From assembly GCF_030053595.1 (NCBI RefSeq), contig NZ_JASGBQ010000016.1, positions 1-62,884 on the forward strand: a DNA stretch of 62,884 bases, read 5' to 3'. Positions 7,226 through 15,507 of the stretch are shown piece after piece. The DNA comes from Fusibacillus kribbianus. GTDB lineage: Bacteria; Bacillota; Clostridia; Lachnospirales; Lachnospiraceae. Under the pieces are notes generated by a model. That model made no database searches. It was given only the letters and a program-made list of their open reading frames with translations, and was not told where the DNA came from. How positions within the stretch are numbered: the first letter of the stretch is position 1; each line of letters begins with the position of its first letter. A program made the translations under genes and the position numbers.

Positions 7226-8242
7226 ATGACATATCAGGAAGTTTTGGAAAATGCACGCACCTGTATCGGAAAGTTCTGCAAGGCCTGTCCCGTATGCAAC
7301 GGAAAAGCCTGCAAAAATCAGGTTCCCGGGCCGGGTGCCAAGGGAGTCGGCGATACGGCCATCCGCAATTATGACAAGTGGCAGGAGATCCGCGTCAATA
7401 TGGATACGCTCTGTGCCAACGAGCCGGTGGATACCAGCCTTTCCCTGTTCGGCAAGGAGTTTAAATATCCGTTCTTTGCAGGCCCGGTGGGTGCTGTAAA
7501 TCTTCATTACGGAGAGAAATACAACGATGAGAGCTACAATGACGTGCTTGTCTCAGCCTGTGCCGAGGCCGGTATTGCCGCCTTTACCGGTGACGGAACG
7601 AATCCGGCGGTGATGAAGGGGGCCACGGAGGCGGTAAAGAAGGCGGGAGGCCTTGGCGTTCCTACGGTGAAGCCCTGGAACCTGGAAACCGTTCAGGAGA
7701 AGATGGCTATGGTGAAGGAGGCAGGAGCGTTTGCGGTGGCCATGGATGTGGATGCGGCAGGTCTTCCCTTCCTGAAGAATATGACGCCGCCTGCAGGCCG
7801 CAAGTCAGTTCCGGAACTGAAAGCCATTGTGGATTCCTGCGGTGAGGTTCCGTTCATTGTCAAGGGAGTCATGACGGTCAGGGGTGCACTGAAGGCAAAG
7901 GAAGCAGGGGCATCCGCCATTGTTGTTTCCAATCACGGCGGTCGTGTGCTGGATCAGTGCCCGGCCACGGCGGAGGTGCTGGAGGAGATCGTGAAGGCTG
8001 TGGACGGCTCCATGAAGATCCTGGTGGACGGCGGCATCCGTTCCGGTGTTGATGTATTTAAGGCTCTGGCCCTGGGCGCAGATGCAGTCATCATCGCAAG
8101 ACCCTTCGTATCGGCGGTATATGGCGGCGGTGCGGAAGGCGTAGCAGCATATGTGGAAAAAATCGGGGCAGAGCTGGCTGACACCATGTCCATGTGCGGC
8201 GCAGCCACCCTGAAGGACATTACCAGGGATATGGTGCGTTAG
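7226..8242 (+). CDS. FMN-dependent alpha-hydroxy-acid oxidizing protein with N-terminal Cys cluster
   Basis: A 338-residue TIM-barrel FMN enzyme of the lactate/glycolate oxidase family, acting on a 2-hydroxyacid in the cytosol. The FMN/active-site segment S-N-H-G-G-R lies near residues 233-238, followed by L-V-D-G-G-I-R-S-G-V-D and a G-A-D-A-V-I-I-A-R-P barrel end. The N-terminus carries five cysteines (13, 18, 21, 24, 29) in C-I-G-K-F-C-K-A-C-P-V-C, which could bind a metal or iron-sulfur cluster; the classical family lacks these. In an anaerobe the electron acceptor is unlikely to be oxygen. Start at 7226 follows GTGGAGGATCATT; the longer frame starts inside the repeat element. Confidence 0.85.
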   Translation: MTYQEVLENARTCIGKFCKACPVCNGKACKNQVPGPGAKGVGDTAIRNYDKWQEIRVNMDTLCANEPVDTSLSLFGKEFKYPFFAGPVGAVNLHYGEKYNDESYNDVLVSACAEAGIAAFTGDGTNPAVMKGATEAVKKAGGLGVPTVKPWNLETVQEKMAMVKEAGAFAVAMDVDAAGLPFLKNMTPPAGRKSVPELKAIVDSCGEVPFIVKGVMTVRGALKAKEAGASAIVVSNHGGRVLDQCPATAEVLEEIVKAVDGSMKILVDGGIRSGVDVFKALALGADAVIIARPFVSAVYGGGAEGVAAYVEKIGAELADTMSMCGAATLKDITRDMVR

Positions 8243-8263
8243 AAAGGTTGAAAAGGCGTTTTC

Positions 8264-8767
8264 ATGAGGAATCAGTTGACAGAGAAGGATGTAAAACGAA
8301 TCGAGGAAGAAATCGAATACCGGAAGCTGGTGGTGCGCAAGCAGGCGCTGGAGGCGGTCAAGGAGGCCAGGGCCCATGGGGATCTGAGTGAGAATTTTGA
8401 ATACCATGCGGCCAAAAAAGACAAGAATCAGAATGAGAGCCGGATCCGATATCTGGAGCGGATGTTAAAAACCTCCGAGGTGGTATCCGAGGAATCCAAA
8501 GAGGATGAAGTGGGGTTAAACAATACGGTGAGGCTCTATTTTGAGGAGGATGATGAGGAGGAGACCTACAAGCTGGTGACCTCTGTCCGCGGCAATTCTC
8601 TTAAAAACTATATCAGTACCGAGTCCCCCATCGGTCAGGCGATCCTGGGACACAAGGTGGGCGACACGGTCCATGTGAAGGTCAACGACGGCTACGGATA
8701 TGACGTGGTGATCCGTGCCATTGAAAATACGGTGGATGACGGCAGCGATAGGCTGAGAAGCTTCTGA
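8264..8767 (+). CDS. greA: Transcription elongation factor GreA/GreB family
   Basis: Rescues backtracked RNA polymerase by stimulating transcript cleavage through the secondary channel. The 167-residue protein shows the N-terminal coiled coil with the acidic tip motif G-D-L-S-E-N-F-E-Y-H-A-A-K (residues 39-51) and a C-terminal FKBP-like domain with S-P-I-G-Q-A-I-L-G-H-K-V-G-D. It is about 10 residues longer than typical GreA, with a longer Glu-rich middle. It begins 21 nt after the oxidase gene and is probably co-transcribed with it. Confidence 0.9.
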   Translation: MRNQLTEKDVKRIEEEIEYRKLVVRKQALEAVKEARAHGDLSENFEYHAAKKDKNQNESRIRYLERMLKTSEVVSEESKEDEVGLNNTVRLYFEEDDEEETYKLVTSVRGNSLKNYISTESPIGQAILGHKVGDTVHVKVNDGYGYDVVIRAIENTVDDGSDRLRSF

Positions 8768-8802
8768 TCTTCTTACATGATCAGGCTTTGGAAAGGGTGG
8801 AT

Positions 8803-9582
8803 ATGGATATTTTTCTCGGAATCATGATTCCTTTTATCGGTACGACATTGGGAGCGGCCTGTGTGTTTTTCCTGAAAGACAGGCTGCATCCGGCAATTCA
8901 AAAGATTCTTCTGGGCTTTGCTTCGGGAGTAATGGTGGCCGCCTCTGTGTGGTCTCTGATCATCCCCGCGATCAATCTGTCAGAGGGAATGGGTAAGCTC
9001 TCCTTCCTTCCGGCGGCTGTCGGGATTTTGCTGGGCATGGGCTTTCTTTTGTTTCTTGACAGTCATGTTCCTCATCAGCATCTGGACAGTGAAGAGGCGG
9101 AAGGCCCGGAGAGCCATTGGCGGAAAAGCACGATGATGGTCCTGGCTGTGACGCTTCACAATCTGCCGGAAGGAATGGCCGTGGGCGTGGTGCTTGCGGG
9201 ACTTCTCTCCGGAGAAAGCGGGATCACAACGGCATCGGCGATTACCCTTGCCCTTGGAATTGCCATTCAGAATTTCCCGGAGGGAGCCATTATTTCCATG
9301 CCCTTAAAGAGTGAGGGCGGCGTCAGCAGAAAAAAGGCTTTTCTTATGGGAACGCTCTCCGGCGCTGTGGAGCCGGTGGGAGCGGCGCTCACGATTCTCC
9401 TCGCAGGAGTATTTCTTCCGATCCTTCCCTACCTTCTTGCCTTTGCAGCCGGTGCCATGCTGTATGTGGTGGTGGAGGAGCTGATACCGGAGGCATCGGA
9501 GGGGGCCCATTCCAACCTGGCAACGACCGGGTTCGCGGCAGGCTTTATTCTGATGATGATCCTGGATGTGGCACTGGGATAA
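8803..9582 (+). CDS. ZIP family divalent metal transporter
   Basis: A 259-residue polytopic membrane protein of the ZupT/ZIP type, importing zinc or iron. The two metal-site helices are visible as H-N-L-P-E-G (about 118-123) and Q-N-F-P-E-G-A (about 155-161), with about eight hydrophobic segments overall and a loop containing H-V-P-H-Q-H after the third. Start at 8803 has GGAAAGGGTGG before it. It is followed closely by the FeoB-associated Cys-rich gene, and a DtxR/MntR-type regulator lies 1.5 kb downstream, so a metal-homeostasis theme is plausible. Confidence 0.9.
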   Translation: MDIFLGIMIPFIGTTLGAACVFFLKDRLHPAIQKILLGFASGVMVAASVWSLIIPAINLSEGMGKLSFLPAAVGILLGMGFLLFLDSHVPHQHLDSEEAEGPESHWRKSTMMVLAVTLHNLPEGMAVGVVLAGLLSGESGITTASAITLALGIAIQNFPEGAIISMPLKSEGGVSRKKAFLMGTLSGAVEPVGAALTILLAGVFLPILPYLLAFAAGAMLYVVVEELIPEASEGAHSNLATTGFAAGFILMMILDVALG

Positions 9583-9601
9583 CGGAAAGCGGTGCAAAGT
9601 G

Positions 9602-9823
9602 ATGTTAGAGCTTTTATATGAGAATCTGGCGACGATTTTAATTGCTCTCCTGGTTGCGGTCCTTGTGGTCCTGGCACTGCGGAGTATGAGGAAGAGTAAA
9701 AAGAAGGGCAGAAGCTGCGGCTGCGGCGGCAGCTGCCCCGGCTGTTCCGGAAGCTTCTGCAGCATGGAAGGCGGCTCTTTGGACAGGAATGGCGAGCCGG
9801 AGAAAGGAAGAAGAGAGCCTTGA
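9602..9823 (+). CDS. FeoB-associated Cys-rich membrane protein
   Basis: A 73-residue protein with one TM helix (about 8-26), a basic stop-transfer segment R-K-S-K-K-K, and a cysteine-rich tail (Cys 39, 41, 45, 48, 53). This is the pattern of the small proteins usually encoded after feoB. Here no feoA or feoB is present; the upstream neighbour is a ZIP transporter, with a 19-nt gap. Start at 9602 is the first Met before the TM helix. The role is unknown; metal binding by the Cys tail is an inference. Confidence 0.75.
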   Translation: MLELLYENLATILIALLVAVLVVLALRSMRKSKKKGRSCGCGGSCPGCSGSFCSMEGGSLDRNGEPEKGRREP

Positions 9824-9878
9824 AATTTTCCCTCTTTCTGTTTATGATGGAGATAACAGAAAGGGGGACTTTTTGTTT

Positions 9879-11051
9879 ATGAAACGGGTTTTTTTGATCG
9901 TACTGGACAGTGTGGGCATTGGAGAAATGCCGGATGCGAAGAATTACGGAGATACAGGTAGCAATACGCTCCGGGCCTGTGCGGGAAGCAGAAACTATTC
10001 TCTGCCCAATCTGGAACGGCTGGGGCTTGGAGCCATTGACGGCGTGAGAGAATGGTATGGAAAGGATACCTCCGCTTTTGAGGGGGCCGTGGGCCGTCTG
10101 GAGGAGGCTTCCAGAGGAAAGGATACGACGACAGGCCACTGGGAGATCGCAGGTCTTGTGTCGGAGGCTCCTATGCCTGTTTTTCCGGAAGGCTTTCCCG
10201 ATGAGCTGCTTGACAAATTTAAGAAACGGACGGGACGGGGAGTCCTTTGCAATAAGCCGTATTCCGGTACAGACGCCATTCGGGATTTCGGTGAAGAACA
10301 TATGAGGACCGGAGCGCTGATCGTCTACACATCGGCAGACAGCGTGTTCCAGGTAGCTGCCCATGAGGAGATCGTTCCGGTGGAGGAGCTTTACCGCATC
10401 TGCGAAACGGCGAGGGAGCTCTGCACAGGGAAATATGCGGTGGGCCGGGTGATCGCCAGACCCTTTGAGGGAAAGCCGGGAGCTTTTGTCCGCACAAGCC
10501 GCCGCCATGATTTTTCTCTTGTGCCGCCGCAGGACATCATGCTGGATGTGCTTTTGAACAATGAAAAAAGCGTGCTGGCCGTGGGAAAGATCAACGATAT
10601 CTTTGCGGGAAAGGGAATCGGCGAGTTTGTGAGAACCGGCGGGAATGGCGAAGGGATAGACAGGACTGTGGAATATATGAAACGGGATTTTGAAGGACTG
10701 TGTTTCACCAACCTGGTGGATTACGATATGCTCTACGGACACAGAAACGATGTGGATGGCTATGCGGCGGCGCTGACGTATTTTGATGAGCGGCTGCCGG
10801 AGCTTCTCGGACTTCTGAAGGAGGAAGATATCCTGATGATCACGGCAGATCACGGCTGTGATCCGTCCACTTCCTCTACGGATCATTCCAGGGAATACGT
10901 GCCGTTGATCATGGCCGGTCCGCCCATAAAGGCGGGGACGAATCTCGGCACAAGAAAGTCCTTCGCGGATATCGGAAGGACTGTGCTGGACTATTTTGGA
11001 TTGAAAAACGGGATCGCAGGAGAGAGCTTCCTCGGGGAGATCCTCCGGTAA
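9879..11051 (+). CDS. deoB: Phosphopentomutase
   Basis: Interconverts (deoxy)ribose-1-phosphate and -5-phosphate in nucleoside salvage. The 390-residue length is typical. The alkaline-phosphatase-fold metal sites are seen in I-V-L-D-S-V-G-I-G-E-M-P-D-A (N-terminus), D-T-T-T-G-H-W-E near residue 85, V-D-Y-D-M-L-Y-G-H-R and I-T-A-D-H-G-C-D-P towards the end. The start at 9879 has AGAAAGGGGG upstream; the longer frame overlaps the preceding Cys-rich gene. The usual partner genes (deoA, deoD, deoC) are not adjacent. Confidence 0.96.
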   Translation: MKRVFLIVLDSVGIGEMPDAKNYGDTGSNTLRACAGSRNYSLPNLERLGLGAIDGVREWYGKDTSAFEGAVGRLEEASRGKDTTTGHWEIAGLVSEAPMPVFPEGFPDELLDKFKKRTGRGVLCNKPYSGTDAIRDFGEEHMRTGALIVYTSADSVFQVAAHEEIVPVEELYRICETARELCTGKYAVGRVIARPFEGKPGAFVRTSRRHDFSLVPPQDIMLDVLLNNEKSVLAVGKINDIFAGKGIGEFVRTGGNGEGIDRTVEYMKRDFEGLCFTNLVDYDMLYGHRNDVDGYAAALTYFDERLPELLGLLKEEDILMITADHGCDPSTSSTDHSREYVPLIMAGPPIKAGTNLGTRKSFADIGRTVLDYFGLKNGIAGESFLGEILR

Positions 11052-11055
11052 TGAA

Positions 11056-11430
11056 TTATTTCGCAGAGCCTCCGGCCACATGACGTTTGATGGCGGCAAA
11101 GCTCTCGGCGCTGATCACATGCTCCATCCGGCAGGCATCCTCCATGGCAGTTTCTTCGGAGACACCCAGATGGATGAGCCAGCTGGAGAGGAGGGTGTGG
11201 CGCTCATAAATGGTTTCGGCGATCCGCAGGCCGGATTCGGTCAATGTGATATAGCCGTCCTTGTCCACCAGAATGTGTCCCTGGCTGCGCAGATTTTTCA
11301 TGGCCACACTGACGCTGGGCTTGGAAAACTCCAGATGATTTGCAATATCGATGGAACGGACATTTCCGTTTTTCTGGCTGAGGATCAAAATGGTTTCCAG
11401 ATAGTTTTCGGCAGATTCATGAACCTTCAT
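11056..11430 (-). CDS. DtxR/MntR family metal-dependent regulator
   Basis: A 124-residue transcription factor with an N-terminal winged helix (E-S-A-E-N-Y-L-E-T-I-L, S-K-P-S-V-S-V-A-M-K recognition helix) and a helical dimerisation/metal part containing E-D-A-C-R-M-E-H and a C-terminal I-K-R-H. These fit manganese or iron sensors of the MntR/IdeR type. The length is that of the short form without an SH3 domain. The start follows GTGGGG; the TTG start 18 nt earlier lacks a site. It converges on deoB and has its own promoter. Targets may include the ZIP gene upstream, which is an inference. Confidence 0.88.
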   Translation of the reverse strand: MKVHESAENYLETILILSQKNGNVRSIDIANHLEFSKPSVSVAMKNLRSQGHILVDKDGYITLTESGLRIAETIYERHTLLSSWLIHLGVSEETAMEDACRMEHVISAESFAAIKRHVAGGSAK

Positions 11431-11462
11431 GGCATTTCCCCACTTCAAAGATAATTTTTTCC

Positions 11463-11491
11463 ATTATAGCATAGGGGAAGGAAGAATGCAA
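11463..11491 (-). promoter_or_regulatory. Promoter of the DtxR-type regulator
   Basis: TTGCAT (11486-11491), 17 nt, TATAAT (11463-11468) on the minus strand. Confidence 0.65.
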
Positions 11492-11499
11492 TAAACGGC

Positions 11500-11532
11500 C
11501 GCCGCTGCATTGCTGTACAGAGCGGCGCTTTT
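11500..11532 (+). terminator. Hairpin with short T-run ahead of the DUF975-type gene
   Basis: CGCCGCT (11500-11506) pairs with AGCGGCG (11521-11527), followed by CTTTT. It could stop deoB read-through running antisense to the regulator. It overlaps the -35 region of the next promoter. Confidence 0.4.
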
Positions 11533-11542
11533 GTGGTACAAT
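11514..11542 (+). promoter_or_regulatory. Possible promoter of the DUF975/CmpB-like gene
   Basis: TGTACA (11514-11519), 17 nt, TACAAT (11537-11542), about 30 nt before the ATG. The -35 lies in the loop of the preceding hairpin. Confidence 0.45.
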
Positions 11543-11573
11543 GAATCAAAGAGAAAGAAGAAGGGTTCAGTTT

Positions 11574-13310
11574 ATGTGGAGCAGAAAAGAACTGAAGAGA
11601 AGAAGCCGGGGCATCATGAAAAAGCATTACTGGCGGGTCGTTGCCGTCGCTTTTATTGTTGCTTTGATGGCGGGAACATACAACAGCACCTTTTCCGCTG
11701 TGTTTTCCTATGATTCCTCGAAAGAGACGGAGAATGTGATTCAGGAAAATACGGTTTTCGATGTCAATGACATTCGGGGAAAGCATATTCCGGAATTGAT
11801 CCTTGGGAGATTTGAGGAGCGGAGCCGGGAGGAAGAGGAGATCATAAAAAACAGCCCCTACAAGGAAGGGGTTTTTTCTGCTCTTTACAATTATATCGCA
11901 GCCACCGGGTCTGTCTTTTCCGGGATCATCGCGCTGCTCCTGGATCCTGTTTTTGACGGTGCATGGCTGTCACTGATTTCTGCTGCCGCGGGAGCTGCAC
12001 TCCTGTTTTTCTGGTGGCTTCTTGTCCGGAATATCATTCGCGTAGGCGGCTGTCGTTTCTTTCTGGAGGCAGATACCTATAACCATACGAAGGGAAACAG
12101 GATCTTCTTTCTGTACCGGATCAGGCGCGTCTGGGCTGTCGCCCGGGTCATGCTCCGAAAATCCCTGTACCAGTGGCTCTGGTCCTTAACGGTGATCGGC
12201 GGCTGGATCAAGAGCTATTCCTATATGATGGTTCCCTATCTGGCGGCGGAGAATCCCGATATCAAAGGTCGGGAGGCTATTCGCATCTCAAGGAAGATGA
12301 TGGAGGGAAACAAATGGAAAGCATTCCTGATGGATTGTTCGTTCCTGGGCTGGTCCCTTTTAAGTACGATCACGCTTGGGCTTGTCAATATCCTGTATGC
12401 AAATCCTTATAAGGCAGGTGCAAAGGCTGAGCTTTATCTGGCTCTCAGAGAAAAGGCACTTGCTTCGGGAGCAGAATACAGCTATGTGTTTACGGATCGA
12501 TATCTGACCATGCCGCCTGAAGAAGGAGAGCTCAGAGCGGCCATGAGAAGGCAGATCCTGGTTGCGGACCTGGCCGACTGGAGGCTCAAGGAGGAGCAGG
12601 CACTGACTGTCCCGATCGATGTGACAGCCAGCTACCCGTCCGTACTGTTCACGGTGCCGGAGGCTGTCCGGCTGGATCACCCGGATACCGATTACAACTG
12701 CAGGTATGGAGTGACCGGAATCGTTCTCCTGTTTTTCATCTTTTCCATCGTGGGCTGGTGCTGGGAGGTGGGCCTTCATCTGGTTCAGAGCGGCGAGTTT
12801 GTGAACCGGGGAGTTTTCCATGGGCCGTGGCTGCCCATATACGGCTCCGGCGGTGTTCTCGTGCTGCTGCTTTTAAAGAAACTCCGGGACAGACCGGTGG
12901 CGACCTTTTTTATGACGATTCTGATCTGCGGAATAATCGAATATGCTACCAGCTGGTATCTGGAGCGCTTATACGGTGTCCGCTGGTGGGATTACAGCGG
13001 TTATTTTCTGAATCTGAACGGGCGGATCTGCGCCGAGGGGCTGCTGATCTTCGGCCTTGGCGGATGTGCGTTTATTTACCTACTGGCACCGCTTATCATG
13101 AACAGGGTCATCCGGAGAATCCCCATGAAAGTCCGGCTGATTCTGTGTGCTGTGCTGGTGGCGCTGTTTGCAGCAGATTTCTATTATTCCAGGGAGACAC
13201 CCAACAGCGGACAGGGAATCAGCGGGCAGCGGGAGGAATGGATGATACCGGAGCCGATACGGTCGACGGCAGACAAAGGCTTTGACCGGGAAAGGAAGTA
13301 TCTGTCATGA
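11574..13310 (+). CDS. Polytopic membrane protein: DUF975-like part fused to a CmpB-like (ABC transporter type IV-like) part
   Basis: A 578-residue protein. The N-terminal 300 residues resemble DUF975 proteins (R-K-E-L-K start, TM helix, long loop, several TM helices, and the P-Y-L-A-A-E-N-P-D motif with E-A-I-R-I-S-R-K-M-M-E-G-N-K). The C-terminal half, from about residue 385, resembles the putative ABC-transporter type IV family (I-V-G-W-C-W-E-V, N-R-G-V-F-H-G-P-W-L-P-I-Y-G-S-G-G, and Y-S-G-Y-F-L-N-L-N-G-R-I-C). No ATPase is encoded with it. The CmpB-like module usually stands alone, as in the gene at 20222. Start by the AGAAGGG site. The next gene overlaps its stop codon (ATGA). Confidence 0.7.
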   Translation: MWSRKELKRRSRGIMKKHYWRVVAVAFIVALMAGTYNSTFSAVFSYDSSKETENVIQENTVFDVNDIRGKHIPELILGRFEERSREEEEIIKNSPYKEGVFSALYNYIAATGSVFSGIIALLLDPVFDGAWLSLISAAAGAALLFFWWLLVRNIIRVGGCRFFLEADTYNHTKGNRIFFLYRIRRVWAVARVMLRKSLYQWLWSLTVIGGWIKSYSYMMVPYLAAENPDIKGREAIRISRKMMEGNKWKAFLMDCSFLGWSLLSTITLGLVNILYANPYKAGAKAELYLALREKALASGAEYSYVFTDRYLTMPPEEGELRAAMRRQILVADLADWRLKEEQALTVPIDVTASYPSVLFTVPEAVRLDHPDTDYNCRYGVTGIVLLFFIFSIVGWCWEVGLHLVQSGEFVNRGVFHGPWLPIYGSGGVLVLLLLKKLRDRPVATFFMTILICGIIEYATSWYLERLYGVRWWDYSGYFLNLNGRICAEGLLIFGLGGCAFIYLLAPLIMNRVIRRIPMKVRLILCAVLVALFAADFYYSRETPNSGQGISGQREEWMIPEPIRSTADKGFDRERKYLS

Positions 13311-14302
13311 GAATGGATGATTTGAGAGAATACAAGCTGAATGTGGAGGCTGCCGGCCACGGGGATGTCCCGCGGTTCCTCCGGGGCGATACCGATCTGT
13401 CGGTGACTGCGGAGGAGCTTCTCCATGCGGTAGTCACCTGTGCGATTCCGGAGGAGGGAACCTTTGGCGATTATCCGGGCAGGGCGGTCGGAGATCTGAA
13501 CCGCAGACTTTCCATCGTAGAGTACGCTCTCGATGCCAGCGGAGAGTATCTGAGAAAGTCCGGAGGGATCCTGGAGCTGGATGAGAGCATCCGGTCCACG
13601 GTATCCTATTATCTGGGAATGTTTTTCACCAGACTGGTCAGCGGAAAAATATACGGAACCGATTATCTGGTCCCCCTTCCCAATATCCGTCAGGAGGGCG
13701 GGCTCCCCGGAGTTCGTTATCAGGGACGGAGACGGGCAGGCCTGATCGGCTGCGGAGGGAAGGCAGACGCCGGGAACGACATGGCTTTCAGTGTCTGGGA
13801 AGCCATCGGGCGGAGCAATAACAGCGGACCGGCTCTGGCGGAGGGCTGCCGGCTGGCAGGTGAGATCACGGAGATCTGCGGCCGTGAACCGGAGGCAGCG
13901 ACTGCCTGTATGATTTATTACGGAGCCAAATGTCTGTCGGTGCGTGTCCGGGAGACGGAAAAAACGGAGCTTCCGGAAGGAGAAGCAGAGGAAAACCGGC
14001 AGGGCCTTGCTCTTTCTTTTTCACCTGCAGATTATTTCCGGGCCTATTACCGTACAGTGTACCGGCTTCTGGAGGAATGCTATGAGCGGGAGTCTCTGAA
14101 GAACCGGCTGGTAATGGGAGAGGATCGTCTTGAGGCAGAGCTTGTTGTCACAGGCGGCAGAAGACTGGCCGTCGGAATGCCGCGGGATATTTTCTTTGCG
14201 GTGAGAGAACGGGACGATGAAGGGCTTCTGAAAGCGGCAGCGCGGCTTGGAGCGAAAGCCGGAGAAGCTTTTGCGGACGGGATCACGGTGTCGTTCCGAT
14301 GA
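13307..14302 (+). CDS. Unrecognised 331-residue protein
   Basis: I do not recognise the family. The start codon overlaps the stop of the membrane-protein gene (ATGA), with GGAAAGGAAG upstream, so translation is coupled. The product is soluble, acidic and mostly helical, with no signal peptide or TM segment. Visible segments are Y-Y-L-G-M-F-F-T-R-L-V-S-G-K-I-Y-G-T-D-Y-L near residue 105, a Gly/Arg-rich stretch around 140-155, and a C-terminal half with A-A-R-L-G-A-K-A-G-E-A-F. Codon use matches its neighbours. It lies between a membrane protein and a DUF362 ferredoxin protein in one apparent operon. Confidence 0.7.
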   Translation: MRMDDLREYKLNVEAAGHGDVPRFLRGDTDLSVTAEELLHAVVTCAIPEEGTFGDYPGRAVGDLNRRLSIVEYALDASGEYLRKSGGILELDESIRSTVSYYLGMFFTRLVSGKIYGTDYLVPLPNIRQEGGLPGVRYQGRRRAGLIGCGGKADAGNDMAFSVWEAIGRSNNSGPALAEGCRLAGEITEICGREPEAATACMIYYGAKCLSVRVRETEKTELPEGEAEENRQGLALSFSPADYFRAYYRTVYRLLEECYERESLKNRLVMGEDRLEAELVVTGGRRLAVGMPRDIFFAVRERDDEGLLKAAARLGAKAGEAFADGITVSFR

Positions 14303-14342
14303 AAGTGCCCGTTATAGGGATCCGGGCGGAATGGAGAGAAGA

Positions 14343-15494
14343 ATGACGGAAAAACGGAGCAGGGTCGTGCTGATCCCCTGTGATACTTACGAAGAAGATA
14401 CAGTATATGAAAAGCTGAAAGAAGGGATCCGTTTGCTGGGCGGCATGGAAGCTTTCGTAAAGCCGGAGGAAAAGGTGCTTCTCAAACCGAATCTGGTGCG
14501 AAAGGCTAAGGTTTCCAGAGCGGTGGTGACGCATCCGGCGGTGATGGGAGCTGCGGCCAGGCTTCTCAGGGAAGCAGGAGTGACTTCTCTTACGGCAGGG
14601 GATTCCTGCGGCGTGGGAACTGCCGGGGCCACGGCAGCCGGAGCCGGGATGGACGCTGTCCTGGAAAAATACGGAGTCCCGGTGGTGGATTTTACCGGCA
14701 TGGGTGAGGTGCCCTATGAAAACGGAGTCCAGGCAAAGAGCTTTTTCCTGTCAAAGGAGGTCTTTGAAGCGGATGCTCTCATCAATGTCTGCAAAATGAA
14801 GACTCATGCCCTGGAACGGATCACAGGAGCCGTCAAAAATATGTACGGCTGTATCCACGGCCTTCACAAGGCCCAGGGACATACCATGTATCCCAGTGCC
14901 GACAGCTTTGCAAGAATGCTCATTGATCTGAATCAGTTTGTAAAGCCGAGGCTTTATATCATGGACGGGATCGTGGCCATGGAGGGAAACGGGCCCACTT
15001 CCGGAGATCCGGTTCCCATGAATGTGCTGCTTGTGTCAAAGGATCCGGTGGCCCTGGACAGTGTATTCTGCCATCTGATCAACCTTTCCCCGGAAATGGT
15101 TCCCACCAATTATCACGGGGAGAGGATGGGGCTTGGCTTCTGGCAGGAGGAGCATTTGGAACTTCTTCTTTCGGAGGACGGCGGCAGGGAGATTACGTTG
15201 ACGGAAGCTGCCAGGCGGTTTGGAAAAGCCGATTTCCATGTGGACAGGCGGCGTGCCAGAAGCGGTGTCTGGGTGAGAATGAGCCGGTTTTTCAATGTGT
15301 TCCAGAAGAAACCTTACGTGGACAGGGAAAAGTGCGTGAAATGCGGCGTCTGTGTGGAAAGCTGTCCGGTGGAGGGGAAGGCTATCACCTTCGCGGACGG
15401 ACGGAAGAATCCGCCGGTCTATAATTATAAAAAATGTATCCGGTGCTTCTGCTGTCAGGAGATGTGTCCGCATAAGGCGATAAAGGTGAAATAA
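14343..15494 (+). CDS. DUF362 domain protein with C-terminal 2[4Fe-4S] ferredoxin domain
   Basis: A 383-residue protein. The first 310 residues are a DUF362 domain (L-L-K-P-N-L-V near 45, C-K-M-K-T-H near 150, G-A-V-K-N-M-Y-G, and E-G-N-G-P-T-S-G-D-P near 225). The C-terminus has two Cys clusters, C-V-K-C-G-V-C-V-E-S-C-P (from about 331) and C-I-R-C-F-C-C-Q-E-M-C-P (from about 365). DUF362 proteins are cytosolic and poorly characterised; the ferredoxin part implies electron transfer. The start at 14343 is favoured by GGAG 6 nt upstream; 14331 is the alternative. It is probably the last gene of the unit starting at 11574. Confidence 0.85.
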   Translation: MTEKRSRVVLIPCDTYEEDTVYEKLKEGIRLLGGMEAFVKPEEKVLLKPNLVRKAKVSRAVVTHPAVMGAAARLLREAGVTSLTAGDSCGVGTAGATAAGAGMDAVLEKYGVPVVDFTGMGEVPYENGVQAKSFFLSKEVFEADALINVCKMKTHALERITGAVKNMYGCIHGLHKAQGHTMYPSADSFARMLIDLNQFVKPRLYIMDGIVAMEGNGPTSGDPVPMNVLLVSKDPVALDSVFCHLINLSPEMVPTNYHGERMGLGFWQEEHLELLLSEDGGREITLTEAARRFGKADFHVDRRRARSGVWVRMSRFFNVFQKKPYVDREKCVKCGVCVESCPVEGKAITFADGRKNPPVYNYKKCIRCFCCQEMCPHKAIKVK

Positions 15495-15507
15495 AAGAGA
15501 CGGTTTT

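Noticed and set aside
9429-11099. A 556-residue open frame on the minus strand opposite the ZIP gene, Cys-rich gene and deoB
   Set aside because: It is antisense to three well-supported genes, has no protein-family features, and its start lacks a ribosome site.
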